Assembly: GCA_025526995.1 (NCBI GenBank)
Contig: JAHLKG010000009.1
Span: 682,001-746,000, forward strand
Length of the DNA: 64,000 nucleotides
Direction: 5' to 3'
Source of the DNA: Powellomyces hirtus
Lineage: Eukaryota > Chytridiomycota > Chytridiomycetes > Spizellomycetales > Powellomycetaceae
In this document: piece by piece, positions 32,659 to 44,030 of the stretch
How positions within the stretch are numbered: position 1 is the stretch's first letter
How the letters are laid out: each line of letters starts with the position of its first letter
The notes under the pieces: model-generated
What the model saw: the letters and a program-made list of their open reading frames with translations, nothing else
Database searches by the model: none
Told to the model about the DNA's origin: nothing
Translations under genes and position numbers: made by a program

Positions 32659-34105
32659 ATGGCACACATCTCGTTGAACCGCAAATCGATCAACAAACCT
32701 ACCCGGGGAGTACCTGAACAGTCACAACATGGAACCCCTACCTCTTCCTTATCGTCAACGTAAGCGCTGGGTGTATACCCGTCACTGATTCACTTCCAGG
32801 TTCAATGACTAAACCTACGGCTCCAGACAACAGCAACCTCTCTATTCGGACCCATCGCCGCATGCGCCATTCAATGCCGCCTCCCTCGTCCCCTCAGCAT
32901 GTGGGTCCGGATCGCAGCACCACGTTCGATTCCTGTACCCACCGGCCTCGTCGTCATCGTAAGCCTTACCAGTTGCTCAATATCAATATGTTTTATCTTA
33001 ATTGCTTAAATATGGGTCTAGGTCACACCAAGTCGTGGACTGGTATCCGCCATCCACCCCCTCGTCCTTCGTCGCACTGACTCCTACAGTAGTGCCATTC
33101 GAACCGATCACCGTAAACGCGATAGGATCTTTTCTTGGACAAGGTTTCCATCCAGAATTGCCGCCCGCGCTCGCCAAAGGCAATGTCATCTCGCCCGATG
33201 ACTGGGCCCGTTTCCTTCACGCCGTGACTGCGTGTGCACGAAACGCAAAGCCAAACAAGCGGGCACCAAGACTTACCGGCTGGGCTGACGCGCAGGATCT
33301 TGTTCAAGCGTGGAACCAGATTTACTATGCTCCCAGAGGCCTCCATGTGCAACTCGTGGGTTTAAATGCCGAATCGCGAGACATCTCTTCCAGCTGCTCG
33401 TCGTCATCTTCCTCCTTATCCAATTCATCCACTTCATCCATTTTTGACCATGATGATCAAGGAAGGTGTTCTCGCCGACGCGAACGTCGTAACGGCAAAC
33501 GGGCTGAACATGACACTTGGAGTCATACCGAGATGACGAAACCCACTTCTGACTGTGGTTTCAAAGGGAGCTTTTCCCGCCAGCAAGAACGTCCGGTCGG
33601 CAAGCGGGCCGAATACGACACTCGAGGCTTTCGCGAACTGGCAAGGTTCGGTCTCATAGCGCCGAAGCAAGTGTATGCAGACGTTTACAAGGCACATACC
33701 CGCGAGTTGAAAAACTTGGGGAAAGCACTAAATCTGGTACCGCAAACAAAGCGGAATCCCGAGCTCGCGACATCATGCAAACAAGACCGTGCACTTTCCG
33801 CCGAACCGATCCACTTGATCATTAGCTGTACTGGGGCGACATGCTCTCCGAATAGACGTTCAACCGAAGAGTTTGCATCCAATCTGTCAGCCCTCAGGAT
33901 CGAACCACGTGATCAGACGCAAGTAGCATCTGTTGATCAGCCCACGGACCAGCATCACACCTTAACAACATTCCTGGAGGAGCAAATAACCATCAGCATG
34001 CCGGAACAACAATCTTTACCTATTGTAAACACCCCGGTAGATGGGGATCACTTGCCTCCTCCACCTCCCTACTCCGTGTATGATGAACAGTCTGGTGCAC
34101 GTTAG
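32659..34105 (+). CDS. Uncharacterised fungal protein with C-terminal PY motif
   Basis: Exons 32659..32759, 32827..32958 and 33022..34105 give 438 residues. The acceptor of exon 2 was chosen because it alone gives an open frame in phase with both neighbours. Residues about 80-180 look folded: QVVDWYPPSTPSSFVALTP, then FLGQGFHPELPP, DDWARFLHAVTACAR and WNQIYYAPRGLHVQLVG. The last two blocks resemble a conserved region in uncharacterised fungal proteins with a W-N...PRG(L/V) motif. The rest is Ser-rich and charged. The chain ends HLPPPPPYSVYDEQ, a PPxY motif that could bind WW domains of an Rsp5/Nedd4 ligase. Function unknown. Confidence 0.7.
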
Positions 34106-34480
34106 CATGGGGAGCTCGAACCTGCCTTGCCCTCATATTTGCCCGCGAATCTGCGAGCTTTCTGTACCATCTCTACCCTGTCTTCCAATGTTGGATCTGC
34201 ACGTCCCCATGTGAAATCGTATATCAACCCCCTTCTTGACAGTTTCTTCCTGGATTTGACTTAACGATATTTCGTGATTTGTGAAACCGGAAGAATTGGC
34301 GTCCTGATTCCAAATTTGATTCAGAAATAGACAATTGCCTGTCCCTGCCCAAGCGGCGCTGTGCCATCCGATGATTTCCTTACGCGTTACGCGTTTGATG
34401 ACAGGGTTGGAGTTTCTGGACTTTCGGACGAGACCCCACAGCCACACGTTGGTGGCAATTCTCTCCAAATTCTGCCCGAA

Positions 34481-34522
34481 CATGTTGTGGTGGAATGAGT
34501 GGTGTCATTCCACCACAACATG
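34481..34522. repeat. Perfect inverted repeat, 18-bp arms, 6-nt loop
   Basis: The left arm 34481-34498 (CATGTTGTGGTGGAATGA) is exactly complementary to 34505-34522; the loop is GTGGTG. It would form a stable hairpin in DNA or RNA. Confidence 0.92.
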
Positions 34523-34626
34523 ACCTCAACGTCTACCCCCGCAAAGCGAAGTAGGAAAGTGCGCTCTCCCTCTGCTTCCAATTTTCACCGTCCAACGCCT
34601 ATTCCACCATTCAAAGGTCGATTTTG

Positions 34627-34900
34627 TCGGAAGTGCACGGGCGGAACCTACCTGGACTCCACCTTTCAGCTTTCCGCCTTCCAGCATTCCATCATACTTT
34701 CCGTCCAAGTTCACGGACGGATAGGAGCGTGAGGATGAGCGAGGGAATTGGGGTGGAAGTTCGGGTTCCGACTCGCATTCGTTCGGAAGTCCATCAACAA
34801 TCCCGGTTTCCATGTCCCAGCTTTCCGCCCCCCAGCACTCACCGTGTTTAGTCCAAGTTCAGGGACGGAGAGCGAGGGGAATGGGTCCGTATTGTTAAGT
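34627..34900. repeat. Diverged direct repeats of about 156 bp
   Basis: Units starting TCGGAAGT at 34627 and 34783 share CAGCTTTCCGCC...CCAGCA and GTCCAAGTTCA...GGACGGA blocks. A partial third copy (ACCTTTCAGCATACCGCC) lies near 35051. The first copy also holds a small palindrome with CCGTCC and GGACGG arms. Confidence 0.6.
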
Positions 34901-37575
34901 CTATCTCCCAGTCCGATTCCACAATTCAGCTCCCGACCACAGAGAAGGGCTGAGTTCCAGAAATCCGTCGCTCATTTTGTTTCATTGCATGGGCGGAGAG
35001 AAGGAGAGAGGGCCCTCGATGGAGGAAGTATTTTAGCCATCCCGGATCCCACCTTTCAGCATACCGCCGTCTGGCAGTCCATCGCCACGGGTTTCATGAC
35101 TCTTATCTTGACGATGAGCGTTTCGGATCCCGGCGAAATGCCTATACAAAAGACTCCACAACGTCTGTGCTCCTTTAGTACGAAAAGCAAACGAGAGAGC
35201 TGCCATGACACGCGCAGCTTGATCAACACCACAGGAGCGCGCCTTACAAGGAACCGTGTGGGGATGGCGATGGCTTGAAATGCCGTTGACCTACGGTTGC
35301 GACGTATGGGGAAGAGCGGTGGTTGACGGTTGAGAGCCCGAGACCTCCGTGGAGGCTTGCACTACGTATCTCCTGCAAGGGAATCAGGGCCCAGCAAAAC
35401 ATCCACAAACGACGTACTTCTTGATTCGAGTTTATGGGCAGCTCGGGACCTCCTAGAGTTTAAAGTGCGCCGGACCTAGTCGGAAGGGAAGCAGACCCTC
35501 GTTGTACTTCTTCGGCACGCGTTCATAGTCATCTCGAGACTCGGGCTGAGAGAGTTTGGCTGTCGAAAAGATGGATACAAGGGAGCTTTGAGGCGGGGAG
35601 GGGAGCGAAATCTCCTCGCCTTTTATATAGTTTTGGGGACGGGGGCGCAAGCTGCAAAAAAAAGCCAAAGAATGCCAAGAAGTGGGGGCCAGCAGGACAT
35701 GCAGCGATAAGAGACGATTGCGCCATTTTGGCGGGCCTGCGATAAGAAGAACGGACTGGGCCATGCGAACGCGTGATGGGTGTCTGCAATTGTTCTGGGA
35801 AGATTTCCATGCATGCGCAGTCAGTCAGTCGGAGTGAGAGAAGGGGGGGAGTGAATAGCAAAAGACACCCATTCAACGCGCGTGATTATGTGAGTGTCGA
35901 AAACTGTGCCGCGCGAAGGGACGAACTGCCATTTCAGGGTCGCTTGAAAGGGGCCGCCACCAGCGCAAGGGTGACGAGACCTTGGGAACAAAGGGGAATG
36001 GTTGTATACCAACAGAACGGAAAACGGGTGCCCGCAAATCGCCAAAAACGAGAGAATGGACAGTGACTCATTTTCAACGGTGCTTTCTTTTTGAGAGCTG
36101 TCTTGAAATTCAAAGGAAGAAATCATGCACGGATTTTCCTGGCGTCTCTACGACGAGTGAAGCGGTGAGAACCCAGAAAGCAGAGTTGACCGCCTGCATT
36201 TCAAGAGTGAGAACTCAAGACGATTGCGCAGAAGACAGAGGGACGAGGGTTCCCTTGGATTTCCCTCGAAACTTTACGACCGGTGGGTGCGTGCGAAACC
36301 AGAAACTTTGAAGTGGCCATCAGCGAAAACGGAAGAGTACTAACAAGATTACGAAAACCACATTGTGCTCACCATGGGATGGTCCCCTCGGTGAGAAAGC
36401 CATCCGCGTAACGTAACGGAAAGCGGCGGGGAAGCTAATCATTGTTTTGGAGACAAGATCCCAATTCATCAGGATTTTCACACCAGATTGCTCGAAAGGG
36501 TGTGCCCAAAGAAGACTGATCCGGCACTGGCACATTTGATACCCTATTGAATGCAAATGCAAATGCAAGTGCAGCTCGGTTGATAGATTCGGACCGCATG
36601 GGAACGCGATGGGAACACACAAGTGTCTGTTATGCGAAGACTTGGATACTATTTGGCTAATAATGGCAGGACTACAGTAATTGCTGCCTATGACGCTACT
36701 ATGATCATTCATTCACCATAGCTCCAAACGCCTGCCATTTGGCACAATATGCATATCTTTTTCACCTTTGTTGAGCCTGGTCATAAAGTGAGATCGCTTC
36801 ACATGAAACACAACTAACAGCAGAATGGGACATCAGATATGAAAGAGTTCTAGCCGCATGCTGACCATTCTCAGCTGCGGCTTAGACACAGGGATTAGCC
36901 GACCTCCTCACCACCGGCCGCGCGCTCCAAGCCGACCTCTCACATCTCGCGGGGAATCCGCGGAGAGAAATATAAATTTCGTGCCTGTCAAATTATCAAA
37001 TGAATTGCTTGGGTAAGCGCAACGGTCCTCTACTGTCAAAACGCGGAGTAAAGCGCGTTTCACATTCGCGCCTTTTGTAGGAGTTGTTCGTTTTAAGTTT
37101 AATGGAATTAAAACGACGTCAAAGGCTTTAAGGGAGGGCAACTTATTAGCACCGTAGGCCATGCAGCTGGCCGCCCAATAGACTTGCATGGTTGGTTATG
37201 AAACTGGATCCATGCCGCACAGGCCGTTACGGCCGTCTCCTCTCGTCATGCCAATTTGATGCATGACAACGCGGACAGTATCCACCGCTGACCTTTCCTT
37301 ACACGACAGTTAATCTCAATAGAATGTTTGTGCGGTCTTGTGCGACAGAAGAAGTATCTCCACCCTCCGTTTCCATCCCCGGACAATTGTGCGGCTCATT
37401 TCGTGCGCTGTCAGGCCAAGAGATATCTGAGCACAGGAGACAAATAGGAGCGACATTCGTCCCTCCAACTTTTGCCATAAAAGCTGCCACAAACTTTAAA
37501 TTTCCTCGAATTTCCCCTCATCCGAGCCTGCCACTTCATTCTCAACTCGTTTTCTTCGCATTTCTCTCGCTCACG

Positions 37576-38181
37576 ATGTTTTCCAAGTCCATCGTCTTGA
37601 TCGCCATCGCGGCCGTTACTTTCTCTCATGGAGCCGCTGCGCTCGAAGATCCCCGCACCACAAAGATCAAGAGCGACCTGACTGCGTTCTGTAGTTCGCT
37701 GAATGGAGCCCAGGGTGCGCAAGGTGAAAACTGCTTCAACATTTTTGGAACCTACACCGGAAGCATCCTGGCTGCAAAGAAGAATGACCCTTGCGATCGC
37801 ACCGTCAAGGCGCAGGCTCTCCTCGACAACTTCCCTAATGTCCCAGGAGTTGTGGAACTCGCAAAAGCCATGTCGACTGCCCCCATCAACGTTATTCCTC
37901 CTGAGCAGCTTCCCGGTCTTGAAATTGCTTGCCCCACGCCCCTTCGCGTCAACGGTGCAAGTGCTGCACCTGCACCTGCACCCGCTCCTGCCCCCTCTCC
38001 TGCGCCTGTGCCTACGCCTGCTCCTCCTGCCGGCAACGGCAACGGCAACGGCCAAGGTAAAGGTAACGGCAAAGAAAAGAACGGAAACGGAAACGGAAAC
38101 GGAGGTACCGTCTGCGGGGCTGCCGCTGCCAAGGTCAAGAAAGTCAAGGCTAACCGTCCCCAGCGCCTCCGCCGCGTCTAG
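37576..38181 (+). CDS. Small secreted protein with Pro/Ala and Gly/Asn low-complexity tail
   Basis: Intronless, 201 residues, no family recognised. A signal peptide of about 21 residues (MFSKSIVLIAIAAVTFSHGA) is followed by a short domain of about 110 residues with four cysteines (in AFCSSL, ENCFN, DPCDR and IACPTP). Then come an alternating Ala-Pro linker (APAPAPAP), a Gly/Asn/Lys stretch (GNGNGNG) and a basic end, KVKANRPQRLRRV. A fifth cysteine lies in the tail. An extracellular or cell-wall role is likely; the positively charged end might bind acidic polymers. The start is the ATG that opens the signal peptide; CATAAAAG near 37479 may be its TATA element. Confidence 0.75.
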   Translation: MFSKSIVLIAIAAVTFSHGAAALEDPRTTKIKSDLTAFCSSLNGAQGAQGENCFNIFGTYTGSILAAKKNDPCDRTVKAQALLDNFPNVPGVVELAKAMSTAPINVIPPEQLPGLEIACPTPLRVNGASAAPAPAPAPAPSPAPVPTPAPPAGNGNGNGQGKGNGKEKNGNGNGNGGTVCGAAAAKVKKVKANRPQRLRRV

Positions 38182-38987
38182 ACTGGATATCTATACCCGC
38201 CGACTTTGGGCGTAGAGTGATATATATCCCTTGCGCACCGTTCCTTCTCCTTTGCAAGTGAATCGGACAAACTCAGAATTCCCTTCCCCACGGAGAATAG
38301 AATTGTAAATAATGTATATAGCGTGTAGAAAAGTTCATGTATATCACACAATCAATATCTCAATTTTCTCATGGCGACTAGCGCGAGTTTTTCTCAACTT
38401 CGTTTTGATGACATCGTGTTACGCACCTCCAATGCTTTGATTTTTTGTTTTAACTTCCGCGTCAGAGTTTTGAGGAAAATGACCAGCTCAATGCATGACA
38501 GATCGGCGGGTCGTTGACTTGTCGGATCCTGCGAATGCCCGCAACCCACGTCGAACCAGCCTCATCGAGCGCAACCTTCAAAAAATATGTTCTCTAGTGC
38601 TTCGAACGGGGGATCTTCAAAGGCAGGGCCATCACAGGTGCATATAGACTTAGATCTCTTCTCCAACTTTGGATGTCGCTTCTTTGTCGGCACCTAAAAG
38701 GATATCCCATCAGTACCTCTTCGCCTTTCTTTTGTGTTCTGGAACGTGAAGTGACTGATGATGCACAGTTGGACGTGTTCTAGTCGGCAGTGGCATTCGC
38801 GAAACCGTTTTGGTCGAAGAAAGTTCGCAACGACAATTGAGCATTCCTTGTTCAATCGCCAGCTTACGCGACGGCGCGCGTTCAACAACGAACCAAGCCA
38901 CGTTCCGTTTCCCGACCCGCCGGATCTTGTCGAGTTCAAACCGCATATTGTGATGAGTCCCACCTTCCTTGCGTCAACATACTGACA
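38182..38987. other. Intergenic region upstream of RABL2
   Basis: About 800 bp between two plus-strand genes. The first 200 bp is AT-rich 3' sequence; the rest should include the RABL2 promoter. No other gene recognised; minus-strand open frames here have no known content. Confidence 0.45.
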
Positions 38988-39924
38988 ATGACGGCCAAAA
39001 AACCAGACGATCAGGCGGATTTGAAGGCAGGTAGCACTCAGATCACATTCCTCTTGGGCTATCATAGCCTTTGAATCCTGTCGGCCATTCTTCCAACACC
39101 CTTCCCACATTCTAGATAATACTCCTTGGCGACTCAGCCGTCGGCAAATCCAAGCTCGCCGAACGGTTCCTCCTCGATGACTTCCAACCCCAACAACTCT
39201 CTACCTTTGCGCTCAGTCTATACCGATACACATGCACGTACCCCTTTGGAGCCGAACGGCGCAACCACAGTGCGGGAGCCGAGAAGCCGCGGAAACTGAC
39301 TGTGGATTTTTGGGACACGGCTGGACAGGAACGGTTTCAGACCATGCACGCGAGCTACTACCATGGTGCTCATGCGTGTATATTGGTGTTTGATGTGGGA
39401 AGGAAGGTGACGTATAAGAATTTGGATACGTGGTACGAGGAGCTGGTCAGACATCGGGGGTTAAAGGTAGGTTATGTCGGTTCTGCGTCAGATTGTTAAT
39501 CGGGTTATCTAAGGCTTTGGGGTATATGTTCCACTAGCTTCCAGTAATTGTGGTCGCGAACAAGATCGACGTGGACCTTTCCAAAGCCCGCAAATCCTTT
39601 GGATTCGTAGATCGACGACGAGCCGAACGCGCAGAAGTCGCCGCTGAACAACAACCACAACCCTCCGCTGATTCCGAAGATACCGATTTGATGCCGCTGT
39701 TCTACGCTTCTGCCTCTGACGGAACCAATGTTGTTTCCATCTTCCGGGAAGCCATCAACCGTGCTGTCAAGTTCAAAGCACAAGGGGAAGGAACATTTGT
39801 AGATGAAGTGCTGGCTTTTATTCGAGAGGAAGAAGGAAAAGAAGGGGGCATGTTCTCGGGAGAAGAGGCGAAGGATAGCAATCTCACGACAGTCCCTCCC
39901 CTGCCAACAAGTGCTATCTGTTGA
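38988..39924 (+). CDS. RABL2: RABL2-type small GTPase
   Basis: Exons 38988..39026, 39116..39466 and 39538..39924 give 258 residues. It is a Rab-like GTPase with P-loop GDSAVGKS (residues 18-25), switch II WDTAGQERFQ, the NKID base motif and SASDGTN. Family-specific blocks LDDFQPQQLSTFALSLY and QTMHASYYHGAHACILVFD identify RABL2 rather than a classical Rab. RABL2 activates intraflagellar transport trains at the ciliary base. The C terminus is acidic, without a prenylation CAAX or CC motif, as expected for RABL2. Two insertions relative to animals occur, one after LYRYTCTY and one after NKIDVDLSKARKSF. The first intron (39027..39115) begins GCAGGT, so a GC-AG intron is required to join DLK to IILLGD. 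Confidence 0.93.
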
Positions 39925-40219
39925 GCTCCTTTCATTCTGATGTGGGCTATCCATCTTTACTTTCCTCAATCGCATTCATACTATTGGGTTAAGGAAAATT
40001 CTCAGATTGCTTTTGTTGAATGTACAAAGAAAAGCTTTGATCATCCTTCATGCGTCTATAGTGCTTTCATATTACAATGTGTAGCGAGAGTAGCCGTTTG
40101 AGGCAGCGTCAACCGGTCCATGGCTTTCTTGCTCAGCTTTGGATGCGACTTTCGAACCCGTAGCCAATGGGACCGAGATAGTAATCACGTAACAGATGGG
40201 GAGACAACAAGCAGGCATT

Positions 40220-42096
40220 CTATATTTCGAATTCATCTCTGAAGATGTTCACGTCCTGACCAAGATACGCTTTATCTGCCAAATCTCTTCTGTCCATCTA
40301 TATAGCGGAAGAAAGAGAGATCAGTATCGGAAAACACAATTCAAGCACGCATTGAGACTACGACATACCAGCATGAACCCTCGTTTCAGAGTCTCCCACA
40401 GATTCGCACTTCCCTTCTCCTCGCCATCGCGATGCATGCTTAGTGCACCAAGCAAGTGTTCAACAGCTTCCTTGTAGCAGCCAACATTTATGCAGCTGAC
40501 GCCAAGATTGTACCGCGCCCTCACGAACCGCGGTTTCAGTTCGAGAGCCTTGTAATAAGCGTCGATGGCCTCTTCAGATCGTCCCGAGTTCGCCAGGGTA
40601 GCGCCAAGACGGTTCCAAAGTAGATAATCTTCTGGGCTGGAGGAAAGAGCCGATGTGAAACAGTCAATGGCTTTGGCGTAGTCGCCGGAATTGTAAAAGA
40701 GGACGCCGAGGCCTGTTTGAACAGATGGGTCCATGGGAGTCGTAATGGGGGAGGCGGCGGATAAGGGACCTTGACGTGCGGCTTGGAGGAAGAGGTCGGT
40801 GACTTGTTGGTGGTATGCCTGGGTGGTCTGATTTACGGCACCAGCTGTGCGGGGAATGGAGGGGTATTGCGTAGTAACCCAGCGTTCCAAAGTAGCATAC
40901 GCTTCCCGCTCCAAGCTCTCGTTGGTGTAGCTGACAGCAAGTGCCATGAGAGCATCGAGATTCTTCGGATCGATCTGAACAGCGCGTTGGAGCGCTGCAA
41001 TGGCTGGTCCTTCCTTCTCATTCTCCGCTTGTGTGGAACCCAGCAGTGACCAGGCAAGAGAATTCTCTGGGTCTCGTTGCACTGCAGCTTCGAGCGCCAA
41101 CGCAGTATATGACAACTCCTGGCCACTATTCAGCAACCGATGTGCTTCCGCCAACGGGTCTTCGTGTTCCACATATGGATTGTCCGATTCGAACACGTAT
41201 GGGGCACACGGCGCAATGACAGGATCTGCCTCTCCCAGCGGTTCCGGCTCGTCATAGTCAAAGTTGCCATAATCGTCTTCCCAGTCCCTCACGGTAGAAT
41301 TGTTCGCTGTGTTGATGTCAAACTGCTTGAACAGATCCTCGAGTTTGCCGAAATCGGGGTCCGCACTGAAGTTTTTGGCAAACTCCTCTTCCCAGGCAAC
41401 GTGCTCCTCCCCATCGCCTACCACCTCAGCTTGCTTCCCCTTGCCTGTGAGAACATTGTTCTGCAGCACAGCGGCAAACTCACGGGTGAAAGCTTGGTCA
41501 AGATCGTGGTCGTGATGTCGTGCGAATGCTTGTTCGAACGCTTGTCTCTCTTCTCCGTGAACAAGGTTAGGGTCACCGCCACGTTGATGGAACTCCTGGC
41601 TCCAGTCTGAATTCGGCCTGCTGTTCGCTGACCGGAACGCCGCTTCAAAGTCCACCGAACCCTCATTTCCACCTGCGTAGTGAAACGACTCGAAATCTCC
41701 GGCCCACTCTAGAAAAAAAACTCATAAGGTACAGGTTTCTCAATTTTGGATGGCTCACGCAGCCTCACCTTTGCCCATTCCAGCGGACGGTCCCTGTCTG
41801 GCGAGGACCTCCTCCAGTCTCCCCAGCCCCAGCGGCGGCGGCCCCTCGTGGAACATTTGCCGTCGTCCACCAGATGGCCGAGCTTCCAGAAATTCTTCAG
41901 CAAATCCTCTGTCATCAAGTTCTGCCATTCGCCCCCGGGGTACAAACCCTTCTACATCTCCGCTGCTTGACCCTTGACCAGGTCGCATCAGGTCTTGCCC
42001 CACGGCATGGTGGCGATCGAGCTGTTTCACGAACGATTGGAGAGAGTTTCCGCCAGAGCAGTCCGCCCCTGACCCGACAAGGGACTTGAATGCCAT
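40220..42096 (-). CDS. PEX5: Peroxisomal targeting signal 1 receptor PEX5
   Basis: Exons 41769..42096, 40369..41708 and 40220..40297 give 581 residues. It binds proteins ending in SKL-like signals in the cytosol and carries them into peroxisomes. The N terminus has the conserved cysteine (Cys13 in GADCSGGN) used for monoubiquitination and export. WxxxF/Y docking motifs follow: WAGDF, WSQEF, WEEEF and WEDDY. The C-terminal half is a TPR domain: ALALEAAVQRDPENSLAW, ALQRAVQIDPKNLDALM, then GLGVLFYNSGDYAKAIDCF, LLWNRLGATLANSGRSEEA and ALELKPRFVRARYNLGVS. The last exon gives MDRRDLADKAYLGQDV, the usual end of the family. All phases close. Confidence 0.96.
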
Positions 42097-42509
42097 GATA
42101 TGCGTATGTGATAATGAAGTGATATAGCTATGATATTGTGCTTTTGTTTTTGATTCAGCAGGTTTGAATTTGCAGACTTGCCAAGAATGCCGCAAGTACT
42201 CCGGATGATCGTCAATCCGGAGCATCTCAATGGCCGCGTGCCACCTGGCCGGTATCGCTCACGAGCATGTGATTTGTCACTTCTGCTGCGCAGCAATACT
42301 GTCAAAACAAATGTTCCCATCTCACATGTGCTGTGACAGTGATAGGTTTAGGAGTAGCTGCAACTCAATTCATCACCTTTGCGCAAGGGTAACATAAAAA
42401 GTTGACGTGGATGCATGAATAGATTTTGCATTAAAAATGATCTGCACAGTTTTGCAGATGAGTAACCAGACGTGATCTACGATGGAGATCACTTTCATCG
42501 CGGATGAGA
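42097..42509. other. Intergenic region upstream of PEX5
   Basis: About 410 bp between the PEX5 start and the kinase stop, both on the minus strand. It should hold the PEX5 promoter and the kinase 3' untranslated region. Nothing else seen. Confidence 0.5.
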
Positions 42510-44030
42510 TCACCGTTGCCCATCAGATGGCAAAGGAGGATGTCCCTTTTCTACGGTTTCGCCCGTAAGATACGGGTGCTTCAGTACAGCCTCTATGCTA
42601 ATTCGTTTTTGCGGGTTTGTCGTCAACATCTTCTTGACCAAGTCTCGGGCCTGATCACTAATGGCTCGCTTGCCAGGGACAGTTTCCGGGAAGTGATAGT
42701 CACCGCGGGCAATCCGATGGAACATTCGCCGGGGTCGCTCACCCGGGCGATGCGTAAACGGCATTTCGTTTGTAAGAAGTGTGAACAGTATGATTCCGAG
42801 AGCCCACACATCGATCTTGCGACCGTCATATGGCAGCGCTTGAATGAGCTCCGGAGCTGCATATTCCTCCGAACCGCACCGCGTGGTTAATGGAATCGCG
42901 GGGTCGAATTGCTGCGCCAAACCGAAATCAGTCAGTTTGACGCCGGCTTCGGAGTCTACCAAGATATTCTCGATCTTTAGGTCGCGATGGGCAATGTTGC
43001 GCGCATGAAGGTATCCAACGGCAGAGCAGAGCTCACGGAAAATGCGGCGAACAAATTGTGGTGTCAGAGATTGTGGGTGATTTGTAATAAGCTCGTAAAG
43101 GTCCGAATTCGGCACGTATTCCAAGACCAAGCAGGAATGTGTTTCAGTTTCGAATGTGTTCAGTAAGCGGACAATGTTGGGGTGGTTAATAGAGTCGAGA
43201 AGAGATGCTTCGTTGCGAGCTTGCTCGCTGAGCATGTTGGTTGTAGCGGCTGCAGATGCAGAAGATGAAGTGGTGGGTTTCTCGAGCATCTTTATGGCGA
43301 CCCGTATACCATCCCGCGCATGCACTGCGAGCTTCACATGCGAGAAAGCTCCGGATCCCAAAGTCTTCAGGATAATGTAAGGTCCTGCGGTTTCATTCTG
43401 TGTTGGAGACTGAGTATCAGATGGTGGTGGAATTGCGTTCGGTTCTATCAAAGTCTCGGCCGCCAGAGCCGTATGTCCCTGAGTAGAGTGTTGCCAGTCG
43501 GAAGGCGCGGGTTTGCGCCATCCCTTCACCTGAAAGAATTGATCGAGAAGTGGTTCAGACACAGTGCGACTCTTTGCCGATAGGGTATGCGGGAGGGAAG
43601 GTTGTGATGGACGGCGTGGTGATGATTGTGCTGACGTGATCGATGATGTTGGTCGGAGGGACGCCGGGGGTCTTTGCTGTGGCAGCTGAACTTGTGCCAT
43701 CTTTGTGCGTTCTGTTACTGCTGGAGGCTCTTCTCGACGGATATCAGAGGCACTGTTGTATCGACGACTTGGAGCTCCTCCACGAGGGCGCCGAGCATTG
43801 TCAACGCCCAATCTGCACGCCGTCGGTACAGTACTGCCGGTAACATCAAACGAATCAGTGCTATCAGTACCCTGAGGGACTGGAGACTTTGCCGGATTTC
43901 CGTGCCACCATGGCTGTTCGACCATAGGCTGGTTGGCACGAGTCATTCGTGTATGCGCCTTCGGGGGTGGCAGAGCAACCGCGCTTTCAAACTGGTGAGT
44001 GGCCGGAGACAACGTCGCTACAAACACCAT
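42510..44030 (-). CDS. CAMK-like serine/threonine protein kinase
   Basis: Intronless, 506 residues. The first 210 or so residues are disordered and rich in Ser, Pro and Gln. A complete kinase domain follows: glycine loop LGSGAFSHVKLA, ATP lysine in VAIKML, catalytic loop HRDLKIENIL, LTDFGL, activation segment TTRCGSEEYAAPEL and DVWALGIILFTLLT. An insertion of Ser/Ala/Thr lies just after the ATP lysine. Subdomains I-XI are present and key residues intact, so it should be active. The CGSEEYAAPEL segment suits the CAMK-like group seen in fungi; I cannot name an orthologue. The gene is divergent from cytochrome b5 across a 1.4-kb region. Confidence 0.9.
   Translation of the reverse strand: MVFVATLSPATHQFESAVALPPPKAHTRMTRANQPMVEQPWWHGNPAKSPVPQGTDSTDSFDVTGSTVPTACRLGVDNARRPRGGAPSRRYNSASDIRREEPPAVTERTKMAQVQLPQQRPPASLRPTSSITSAQSSPRRPSQPSLPHTLSAKSRTVSEPLLDQFFQVKGWRKPAPSDWQHSTQGHTALAAETLIEPNAIPPPSDTQSPTQNETAGPYIILKTLGSGAFSHVKLAVHARDGIRVAIKMLEKPTTSSSASAAATTNMLSEQARNEASLLDSINHPNIVRLLNTFETETHSCLVLEYVPNSDLYELITNHPQSLTPQFVRRIFRELCSAVGYLHARNIAHRDLKIENILVDSEAGVKLTDFGLAQQFDPAIPLTTRCGSEEYAAPELIQALPYDGRKIDVWALGIILFTLLTNEMPFTHRPGERPRRMFHRIARGDYHFPETVPGKRAISDQARDLVKKMLTTNPQKRISIEAVLKHPYLTGETVEKGHPPLPSDGQR

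Larger units (their letters stand above)
34106..37575. other. 3.5-kb region without recognisable gene
   Basis: The largest gene-poor stretch of the window. It holds a perfect hairpin (34481-34522), two or three diverged copies of a segment of about 150 bp (34627-35090), a TACGCGTTACGCGT double element near 34381, and scattered short inverted repeats. Several open frames exist (for example 34748-35278 plus) but none has recognisable content. It could be a decayed mobile element, a non-coding transcript or a long promoter for the secreted-protein gene. Confidence 0.45.

Noticed and set aside
34106..37575. Decayed transposon in the large gene-free region
   Set aside because: No transposase, reverse transcriptase or integrase remnant and no long terminal repeats seen in six frames; only a hairpin and short repeats remain, so no element type can be claimed.
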